From JAWPNA01 sp045402695 (GTDB taxonomy: Bacteria; Acidobacteriota; Polarisedimenticolia; JACPZX01; DASXTC01), in assembly GCA_045402695.1 (NCBI GenBank), contig JAWPNA010000450.1:1-11728 (forward strand): 11,728 nt of DNA. Direction: 5' to 3'. The notes under the pieces were generated by a model that was given only the letters and a program-made list of their open reading frames with translations, made no database searches and had not been told where the DNA came from. Below, piece by piece: positions 6,948 through 11,728 of the stretch. The translations under genes and the position numbers were made by a program. Positions within the stretch are counted from its first letter, which is position 1; each line of letters begins with the position of its first letter.

Positions 6948-7303
6948 AGGTCCTCCTCGACTCTTGCGTCTGGGGCGGCGTCCGCAAGGCGTTATCGGAT
7001 GCTGGACACGAGGTAGTCTGGGCCGGCGACTGGCCATCGGATCCGGGCGATGAGGAAATCCTTGACCGCGCGCATCAGGAGGCGCGGATACTCATCACGC
7101 TCGACAAGGACTTCGGGGAACTTGCGATCGTCCGAGGGCATCCGCACAGCGGTCTCATCCGCCTCGTTGGTCTCTCCACAGCACAGCAGGCAACCATATC
7201 CGTTGCCGTGCTGGCGAAGTACGGTCGCGAACTCGAGGCCGGCGCGATTATTACTGTTGACGCTGCCCGGGTTCGTGTGCGCCCCTCAACCGACGCCGGG
7301 TAG
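6944..7303 (+). CDS. DUF5615 PIN-like toxin
   Basis: The product has 119 residues and probably starts at TTG 6944, which overlaps the antitoxin stop; KVLLDSCVWGG immediately follows, as expected for the first strand of the fold. DUF5615 proteins are PIN-like (Mut7-C-related) ribonuclease toxins. Visible acidic residues that could hold the metal are Asp6, Asp36/Glu37 in DPGDEEIL, and Asp54/Asp56 in LDKDFGEL. The usual family start LLDEN is here LLDSC, a variant also seen in relatives with the CVWGG start. Length fits (110-120). It could stabilise the island by addiction or act in defence; neither is shown by sequence. A poor start codon would keep toxin yield below antitoxin yield. Confidence 0.87.
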   Translation: MKVLLDSCVWGGVRKALSDAGHEVVWAGDWPSDPGDEEILDRAHQEARILITLDKDFGELAIVRGHPHSGLIRLVGLSTAQQATISVAVLAKYGRELEAGAIITVDAARVRVRPSTDAG

Positions 7304-7330
7304 CGCCGCTGCAACCCGGAAATTCCCGGG

Positions 7331-7398
7331 CCGGTCGAGATGGAGCGGCCGCTACGCTCTCTGCGCCTGTCCTGTGACGATACAGTCGGCTCGACCGG
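7331..7398. repeat. 9-bp perfect inverted repeat before the unknown operon
   Basis: CCGGTCGAG (7331-7339) is the exact reverse complement of CTCGACCGG (7390-7398), with 50 bp between. It lies in the 152-bp gap between the toxin stop and the GTG at 7456. It could be an operator, an RNA stem, or chance; no promoter elements were recognised around it. Confidence 0.35.
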
Positions 7399-7455
7399 AG
7401 AGGGCCCAACCGAGGAACTTCAGATCATCCGCGTCATCGCAGGAGCGGAAACGTC

Positions 7456-8355
7456 GTGAGTGAGTATCAGTACTACGAGTTCCAGGCGATCGACCGTCCC
7501 CTCACCGCACGCGAAATGCGCGCGGTGCGCGCGGTGTCCTCGCGCGCCTCGATCACGCCGACGAGCTTTGTGAACCACTACGAATGGGGAGACTTCAAGG
7601 GGAATCCCGGCCGATGGCTGGAGAGGTACTTCGATGCGTTCCTCTACGTCGCCAACTGGGGGACGCGTGAGCTGATGCTGCGTTTTCCCCGGCGCCTGCT
7701 CGACCTCGCCACGGCCAGGCGCTACTGCTGCGGCGGGTCCGCCTCCGCCCGGGCCAGGGGGGATCTGGTTATCCTCGAGCTTCGGTCCGAGGACGACTCG
7801 GGCGGGGACTTCGACGACGGCAGCGAATGGCTCTCCTCGATAATCCCCGTCCGCGCGGATATCGCCGCCGGAGACTACAGGGCCCTTTACCTTGCCTGGC
7901 TCCGTTGCGCCCAGGAGGGAGATCTCGACGAGGACGATGCGGAGCCGCCCGTTCCCGTGGGACTCGACAGACTCACCACGCCGCTCGAGGCGCTCGCGGA
8001 GTTCCTGCGCCTGGACGACGCCCTGCTCGTCGCAGCCGGGCAGGCCTGCCCACATGAGGAGGCCGGGATCCCACCGGCGGATCTCAAGCGATGGATCGCC
8101 GCTCTGCCCGAGAAGGAGAAAACCAGCCTGCTGACGAGGCTCGTGGTGGGAGAAGAGGGTCAACTCCGCGCGGAACTCCACCTCCGATTCCGGCAGGCCC
8201 ACCGCGCGGGAGGCGCGAGGCAACTGCGCACCGTCGGAGAGCTGCTCTCCGCAGCCGGACGTCTTCGATCGTCCGGCGGCTCGCGGACGCGAAGCGGCCG
8301 GAAGAGGGGCAGGCGCAAGGCGGGGCCGAGGAGCCGGGCATCGAGCGCAACCTGA
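7456..8355 (+). CDS. Conserved protein of unknown function, first gene of three-gene operon
   Basis: The product has 299 residues from GTG 7456, with AGGAG 10 nt upstream. I do not know a function. The N-terminal block looks strongly conserved in style: EYQYYEFQAIDRPLTAREM at 3-21, TPTSFVNHYEWGDFKGNP at 35-52, and FLYVANWGTRELMLRFPRRL at 63-82. I recall many bacterial hypothetical proteins with the same blocks. An acidic middle follows, then helices around 190-265. The last ~30 residues are a basic low-complexity tail (RTRSGRKRGRRKAGPRSRA) that does not look native. The next frame gives RRLADAKRPEEGQAQ...ERNLRRRVG and stops at TAA 8370-8372, overlapping the next ATG by one base, so a frameshift near 8250-8280 is suspected. 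No signal peptide or membrane helix is seen. Confidence 0.78.
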   Translation: MSEYQYYEFQAIDRPLTAREMRAVRAVSSRASITPTSFVNHYEWGDFKGNPGRWLERYFDAFLYVANWGTRELMLRFPRRLLDLATARRYCCGGSASARARGDLVILELRSEDDSGGDFDDGSEWLSSIIPVRADIAAGDYRALYLAWLRCAQEGDLDEDDAEPPVPVGLDRLTTPLEALAEFLRLDDALLVAAGQACPHEEAGIPPADLKRWIAALPEKEKTSLLTRLVVGEEGQLRAELHLRFRQAHRAGGARQLRTVGELLSAAGRLRSSGGSRTRSGRKRGRRKAGPRSRASSAT

Positions 8356-8371
8356 GGAGGCGAGTTGGCTA

Positions 8372-9046
8372 ATGCGATCCGCCATTGACCCGGACAAGCT
8401 CCGGGCTCACATCCGCAGGCTTCCGGGTGAGAGCCTCCTGGAGATCCTCGATCGAGCCATCGATCTTCTGCCTCCGGGCCGGCTGGCTCGCCTCATCAAG
8501 GGACACGTCTGCATCGAGACGCTCCGCCCGGAGCGCGGGGGCCCGCGCGGGCTCCTCGCGTCGGTGCGCCGCTTCCGAGACGCCAGCCTTAACGGCGAGT
8601 ACTACGAGGACTTCGACGTGGACTCCAGGAACTTCATGCAGAAGTCTCGGGCGACGCAGGCCTGGATCGCGGAGTGCCAGAGGCTGTTCGATCGGTGCGT
8701 CGCCGCCGCGCGCGGGCGCCGTCGGTCCGAGGCGCGTGAGGGCTTTGACATGATCTTCGATCTCCTGCGCCGAGTGGACAGGTGCGAGGACGACATCGTG
8801 TTCTTCGCCGACGAAGCGGGCTCGTGGCAGGTGGGCGTCGATTGGGGGGAGGTGCTGCCCGCCTGGTTCGGGTGCCTGGCCGCTCTGGCCGACCCCGACG
8901 AGTATGCGCGCGCGACGATTGGAGCTGTTCGTGACTTCGTACGTTCCGACAGTGACCGATTCCTCAGGAAAGCGCACGCAGCGGCATCGCTCGAGCAACG
9001 AGAGGCGTTGGCCCGCCTAGAATCACGGAGCACGAGCCTGACTTGA
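8372..9046 (+). CDS. Conserved protein of unknown function, second gene of operon
   Basis: The product has 224 residues, soluble and mainly helical by eye. GAGGAGG at 8354-8360 lies 11 nt before the ATG. The N-terminus (DPDKLRAHIRRLPGESLLEI and LPPGRLARLIKGHV, about 6-46) looks like two helical repeats. A middle block YYEDFDVDSRNFMQKS is near 76-91. The best conserved-looking block, DDIVFFADEAGSWQVGVDWG, is near 139-158, followed by VLPAWFGCLAALADPDEYA. The aromatic/acidic character of these blocks suggests a specific binding role, but I cannot name a fold or an enzyme motif. It is coupled to the third gene, whose possible TTG start overlaps this stop by 4 nt. It recurs, to my recollection, with relatives of the flanking genes, which would mark a functional unit. 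Confidence 0.8.
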   Translation: MRSAIDPDKLRAHIRRLPGESLLEILDRAIDLLPPGRLARLIKGHVCIETLRPERGGPRGLLASVRRFRDASLNGEYYEDFDVDSRNFMQKSRATQAWIAECQRLFDRCVAAARGRRRSEAREGFDMIFDLLRRVDRCEDDIVFFADEAGSWQVGVDWGEVLPAWFGCLAALADPDEYARATIGAVRDFVRSDSDRFLRKAHAAASLEQREALARLESRSTSLT

Positions 9047-9050
9047 AGGA
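9046..9050 (+). promoter_or_regulatory. Ribosome binding site favouring start at 9058
   Basis: AAGGA lies 7 nt before ATG 9058. The alternative TTG at 9043 overlaps the previous stop but has only CGGAG 12 nt upstream. Confidence 0.5.
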
Positions 9051-9057
9051 TGTCTTC

Positions 9058-10278
9058 ATGAAGCGGACTGCCTCCCAGGACAGACACAGGTGGGAGTTCA
9101 AGGCGCGGTTCCGACGCTTCGCCTTCGGGTGGCGGTCCCAGCCGGCCATCCGGCGCGTGAAGGAGGCGGTCAGGGAGATCAAGAGCGTCGCGCGGAGGGA
9201 TCCTCTGCTCGCGGCCGACGGTGCAGTTGCCTTCATCGAGCGAATTTCGCCGGCCCTCGAGCACGTCGACAGCTCGTCTGGAGCAATCGGCACGGCCGTC
9301 AACAACGCGCTCGGCGAGCTCGTCGCCATCATCGCCAGCGCGCCCGCGGATGCCGGGACCCGGGATGCCTGGCTCGAGCGCCTCTGGGAGGCGCATGCCG
9401 CCGATCAGATCCCGTACATCGAGCAGCTCGCGGAGCATTGGGGCGAGCTCTGCGGCTCGAAAGAGGTGGCCGTCGCCTGGGCCGACCGGCTGATCGGCAC
9501 GACGCGCATGGCCCTGAGCCCCGACCCGGACCTGCGCGGCCACTTCCACGGCACGACGGCGTGCCTCAGCTCCCTCTTTCACGCCAGGCGCTACGCCGAG
9601 ATCGTCGATCTGGTCGCCGCCGAGCGGATCATCTGGCCGTACAAGCGCTGGGCAGTGAAGGCGCTCGCGGCGATGGGCAAGAATGCGGAGGCAATCCGTT
9701 ACGCCGAAGGATGCCGCGGCCCGTGGACACCGGACTGGGACGTCGACGTTCTTTGCGAGGGAATCCTGCTGTCGTCCGGCCTGGTCCACGAGGCCTACGA
9801 GCGTTACGGCCTCAGGGCTAACACTGGCCGCACATATCTTGCCACCTTCCGCGCCGTCGTCAGGAAGTACCCGCACAGGAAGCCGGGCGAAATCCTCGCC
9901 GATCTGACCGAGACGACGCCTGGCGAAGACGGCAAGTGGTTCGCAGCAGCGAAGGAGGCGGGCCTCTACGACGAGGCATTGGCGCTGGCGAGCCGGACGC
10001 CGTGCGATCCGAGAACGCTGACCCGCGCTGCGCGCGACCACGCGGTGGATCGCCCGGGCTTCGCGGTGGGCGCCGGCCTGCTCGCGCTCCACTGGCTGGT
10101 GCAGGGCTACGGCTACGAGATCACGGGCGCCGACGTCTGGGCGGCGTACTCGAGCACCATGAAAGCGGCGGAGATGGCCGGCAGTGCAGGCGAGGTGCGC
10201 GAGCGAGTCAAGCGGATGGTGGGCGAGCGGCCTGTGGGATTTGTTTCGCAGATCCTCGGAAGGGAGTTCAGGACATGA
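9058..10278 (+). CDS. Conserved helical-repeat protein of unknown function, third gene of operon
   Basis: The product has 406 residues from ATG 9058 (411 from TTG 9043). It looks all-helical and repeat-like (TPR or ARM style), with a basic N-terminus (about 1-45). Notable blocks are GAIGTAVNNALGELVAIIAS near 75-95, DPDLRGHFHGTTACLSSLFH near 155-175, GEDGKWFAAAKEAGLYDEAL near 285-305, then TPCDPRTLTRAARDHAVDRP. I recognise it as a recurrent conserved hypothetical and cannot give a function. Helical-repeat proteins usually serve as scaffolds or as peptide or nucleic-acid binders. No signal peptide, membrane helix or nuclease motif is seen. It ends the operon 180 bp before repeat copy 2. An ATG at 10275 overlaps its stop, opening a 79-codon frame that reads through the tRNA fragment and is probably spurious. 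Confidence 0.82.
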   Translation: MKRTASQDRHRWEFKARFRRFAFGWRSQPAIRRVKEAVREIKSVARRDPLLAADGAVAFIERISPALEHVDSSSGAIGTAVNNALGELVAIIASAPADAGTRDAWLERLWEAHAADQIPYIEQLAEHWGELCGSKEVAVAWADRLIGTTRMALSPDPDLRGHFHGTTACLSSLFHARRYAEIVDLVAAERIIWPYKRWAVKALAAMGKNAEAIRYAEGCRGPWTPDWDVDVLCEGILLSSGLVHEAYERYGLRANTGRTYLATFRAVVRKYPHRKPGEILADLTETTPGEDGKWFAAAKEAGLYDEALALASRTPCDPRTLTRAARDHAVDRPGFAVGAGLLALHWLVQGYGYEITGADVWAAYSSTMKAAEMAGSAGEVRERVKRMVGERPVGFVSQILGREFRT

Positions 10279-10458
10279 TTGCGTGCGCCCTTGTCCCCGT
10301 CGCCGGCCCCGAGGGATCAACAATGACATTCATCGAGAGACTCCCTGGAGATGCAGGCGACTCGATTCTCGCGGCGCGAGGCGTGCGCGACGGATCGCTC
10401 CGCCGATCGCGTGAATCCGCGCCAAAACAGCACACCTCGATGCGGCCACGATGCCTTC

Positions 10459-10515
10459 TGGTGCCGGGGGCGGGATTTGAACCCGCAAGAGCCTTCCGGC
10501 TCCGGAGATTTTAAG
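10459..10515 (-). pseudogene. tRNA-Leu(UAA) 3'-half fragment, copy 2
   Basis: It is identical to the fragment at 6408-6464: anticodon loop with UAA, variable arm, T-arm, acceptor 3' strand and CCA, but no 5' half. A complete tRNA-Leu is not found up to 11728, so the intact target gene, if it still exists, lies further right or elsewhere. Confidence 0.88.
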
Positions 10516-10636
10516 GCGAAACGGGAGGGGCAATGAAATCAGTAAGTTACTAACTCGTTGCCCTTTCCCGTTTCCGAGGGTTACGGGGAGCGGCCGTGTA
10601 GTCCGAGGGTTATGGACACCCAGATGGACACCTGTT
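10459..10636. repeat. 178-bp direct repeat, copy 2
   Basis: This copy is offset from 6408-6585 by exactly 4051 bp with no gaps. It differs at 7 positions; one (A to G) weakens a pair in the inverted repeat (arms 10518-10533 and 10558-10574) and six fall in the spacer 10591-10603 between the CGAGGGTTAYGG repeats. The tRNA fragment, the palindromic loop and both ATGGACACC copies are identical to copy 1. The clustering of changes in the spacer, with binding-site-like parts unchanged, suggests selection on those parts. Confidence 0.92.
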
Positions 10637-10719
10637 TCGCGGACGCGACGCCGGTGGGTCAGGACAGGGGATTGGACTCCATTCTCACGGTCGGCGAGGG
10701 TGAACGGACGATCGGTTAG

Positions 10720-10743
10720 AAAAAACGCCGACAGTGGTGTCGA
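10720..10743 (-). terminator. Terminator-like hairpin on the minus strand
   Basis: On the minus strand CGACA-CCAC-TGTCG forms a 5-bp stem with a 4-nt loop, followed by GCG and six T. It lies 18 bp after the stop of the small minus-strand ORF. The stem is short, so strength is doubtful. Confidence 0.4.
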
Positions 10744-10760
10744 GATGGACATCGACTGGA

Positions 10761-10988
10761 TCACTTCGACCCCAGGTGCTCGGTGGAAGGGCTTGTATCC
10801 CCGGCGAGCCGGTGGGCGTGCGGAGCCGAAAGCGGCAGATGGAGATCCTCTTCAACCTCGATCACCCGGATGTACCGCCGACCGAGGTGATCGAAGTCGA
10901 GGACGACTCGCCCGGCGCCGAGGAGGAGGGAACCGACCGCGACGAGGAGGAGGATGAGGAGGAGCCGAACCTCCAGGAACGATGCCAT
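10761..10988 (-). CDS. Possible small membrane protein, hypothetical
   Basis: The frame gives 75 residues starting MASFLEVR with one strong hydrophobic segment (LLLILLLVAVGSLLLGAG, residues 9-26), then a mixed soluble part. Support is contextual: the ATG overlaps a TGA of an upstream minus frame by one base (TGATG), and a hairpin with a T6 run follows. Against it, the opposite strand has an open frame of similar length, GC-rich DNA favours chance frames, and I recognise no family. If real, it is a single-pass inner-membrane or secreted protein. Confidence 0.3.
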   Translation of the reverse strand: MASFLEVRLLLILLLVAVGSLLLGAGRVVLDFDHLGRRYIRVIEVEEDLHLPLSAPHAHRLAGDTSPSTEHLGSK

Positions 10989-11272
10989 CACTTCTCTTCG
11001 ACCTTGAAGGAGTAGAACCCCTTGGGGGCGGTCCTGGGAAGCGACTCCTGCCTGTTGGAATGAGAAGGCGTCCGACAGGAAATCCTCGATCGTCTGTCCA
11101 GACCGGACTCCTTGGATCCTCGCCACGAAGGCGTGCTCCGCGGCGGCCGGCTTCATCCGCACTTCCTCCACCCCTGACTGGCCGCCACTCGCCAGGCCAT
11201 CCGAAGCTGATCCTCGATCAGCCCGTCCGCCATCTCTCAGGAGAGCGGAAGGGGGCGGCTCAGGACCGTCAT
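10988..11272 (-). pseudogene. Possible decayed minus-strand gene
   Basis: Protein-like pieces occur in alternating minus frames: MADGLIEDQLRMAWRVAAS from ATG 11233, then MKPAAAEHAFVARIQGVRSG and TIEDFLSDAFSFQ in another frame, then ESLPRTAPKGFYSFKVEEK ending at TGA 10988-10990. Joining them needs two frame changes, and an in-frame stop separates the first piece from an ATG at 11272. This looks like a small gene broken by frameshifts, or sequencing errors. I do not recognise the family, and the reading may be chance. Confidence 0.22.
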
Positions 11273-11385
11273 CTCCGTCCCGTAGTCCGCGTTGTGATCT
11301 GATCAAGACTCTCGTGGTACCCTCAGTTGAAGAGAAGGTCCTGAGCCAGCCCGAGACCCAGTGAGGGCAATGCGGAGTTGTTCTC

Positions 11386-11728
11386 CTGAACATTCAACGT
11401 GGTCAGACGCTGTCTCACTACCGCCTCGTCGAGAAGATCGGAGAAGGCGGGATGGGGGTGGTCTGGAGGGCCTTCGATACCAGGCTCGAACGCCACATTG
11501 CCCTCAAGCTCCTGCCACCCGAGCTGACGGCCGACCCCGAGCGCCGGCGCCGTTTCCTTCGCGAGGCGCGCACGGCCGCCACCGTCACCCATCCGAACAT
11601 CGTCACCATCCACGAGATTGACGAGGTCGATGGAATCACGTTCATCTGCATGGAGCTGGTGGAAGGCCAGCCGCTGCGCTCGGTCATCAGAGAGCGCGCG
11701 ATGCCGATCCCGCAGGTCTTGCGCATCG
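11386..11728 (+). CDS. Serine/threonine protein kinase, N-terminus (partial, unusual start)
   Basis: The frame runs from a stop at 11362-11364 to the window end. It encodes the N-lobe of a PknB-type (Hanks) kinase: GQTLSHYRLVEKIGEGGMGV with the glycine loop GEGGMG at 19-24, the ATP-binding Lys in HIALKLLP at 41, the helix C Glu in FLREART at 60, and THPNIVTIHEIDEVDG followed by the hinge MELVEG. The catalytic loop lies beyond the window. No ATG, GTG or TTG is in frame before the domain. CTG at 11386 has GGAG 8 nt upstream and gives MNIQRGQTL; ATT at 11392 is another option. Style resembles the abundant signalling kinases of Acidobacteriota-like bacteria. It may control anything from transport to development; nothing here shows its targets. 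Confidence 0.88.
   Translation, partial: MNIQRGQTLSHYRLVEKIGEGGMGVVWRAFDTRLERHIALKLLPPELTADPERRRRFLREARTAATVTHPNIVTIHEIDEVDGITFICMELVEGQPLRSVIRERAMPIPQVLRI

Larger units (their letters stand above)
6408..10458. mobile_element. Candidate tRNA-Leu-targeted integrative element unit, no integrase seen
   Basis: The unit runs from repeat copy 1 to the base before repeat copy 2. Its cargo is the DUF433/DUF5615 pair and three conserved unknown genes, all on the plus strand. Both ends carry the same truncated tRNA-Leu 3' half preceded by the same arm, in the same orientation. If both are displaced distal ends, two elements are stacked at one tRNA-Leu gene, with the second unit extending right of 10636. 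No recombinase gene lies inside, so the unit would be a remnant, a satellite or a cassette moved in trans. The repeats could also delete the segment by homologous recombination. The boundaries are firm; the mobility is inference. Confidence 0.5.
10637..11385. other. Region without a confident gene
   Basis: Open frames on both strands are short and conflict. The plus frame 10734-11015 is Glu/Asp-rich only because the opposite strand is Leu-rich. The best-supported reading is on the minus strand (small membrane protein 10761-10988 with a terminator-like hairpin after it, and a possibly decayed upstream partner). No repeat, RNA gene or clear promoter was recognised. If repeat copy 2 is the distal end of a second element, this is its visible part. 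Confidence 0.5.

Noticed and set aside
6186..7037. Long minus-strand frame across the ATPase end, repeat and antitoxin
   Set aside because: It runs through antisense tRNA and opposes two well-supported plus-strand genes; the shared peptide with the frame at 10330-10764 is only the translated repeat.
8602..10329. 575-residue minus-strand ORF
   Set aside because: It is antisense to the second and third operon genes, whose plus frames have natural composition and coupled starts; GC-rich DNA readily gives such shadows.
6408..10636. CRISPR array or insertion sequence
   Set aside because: There are only two long repeats 4 kb apart, with no short regular spacers and no transposase or terminal inverted repeats.
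10734..11015. Acidic plus-strand ORF of 93 residues
   Set aside because: The Glu/Asp run mirrors a Leu-rich minus frame; no ribosome binding site precedes ATG 10734 and no family is recognised. It cannot be ruled out, as the stretch FNLDHPDVPPTEVIEVEDD looks protein-like.
11292..11320. Sigma70-type promoter before the kinase (TTGTGA, 17 nt, TGGTAC)
   Set aside because: The -10 match is poor, so the pair is not above chance.

Overview
The window is GC-rich and bacterial. It carries the end of an RND-type efflux pump gene, a tripartite ABC importer with a lipoprotein binding protein, and a eukaryotic-type Ser/Thr kinase whose N-terminus resembles kinases abundant in Acidobacteriota and similar GC-rich Gram-negative soil or sediment lineages. 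That placement is an inference from protein style; no rRNA or other marker gene is present.

Left part (1-2946): the last 30 codons of an RND efflux pump overlap by 4 nt a 10-helix EamA/DMT transporter with a very His-rich tail (23 His in the last ~64 residues). Two secreted proteins follow: a concanavalin/LamG-like (DUF1080-like) protein and a two-repeat DUF1259 (LppY/LpqO) protein whose repeats each carry an H-x-H-x11-H pattern. Together they look like an envelope cluster, possibly concerned with metals.

Second part (3070-6382): a tightly coupled three-gene ABC importer (binding lipoprotein, fused double permease, ATPase) of the Fe3+/AfuABC-FbpABC class, with 1-nt and 4-nt overlaps. The substrate is uncertain.

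Third part (6408-10636): two 178-bp direct repeats, 4051 bp apart and about 96% identical, bracket an accessory segment. Each repeat holds, on the minus strand, the 3' half of a tRNA-Leu(UAA) gene (anticodon loop to CCA). Next to it is a conserved ~120-bp arm with a long inverted repeat, overlapping small palindromes and two pairs of short direct repeats. This is what distal attachment sites of tandem tRNA-targeting integrative elements would look like. No integrase is in the window. The bracketed cargo is a DUF433/DUF5615 toxin-antitoxin pair followed by a three-gene operon of conserved proteins with no known function (7456-10278). That operon is the best candidate here for an undescribed system. 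Its first gene may carry a C-terminal frameshift.

Right end (10637-11728): about 750 bp without a confident gene, holding a possible minus-strand small membrane-protein ORF with a terminator-like hairpin and a possibly decayed neighbour. Then comes the N-terminus of a Ser/Thr protein kinase that has no ATG, GTG or TTG start and probably starts at CTG or ATT; it runs off the window.
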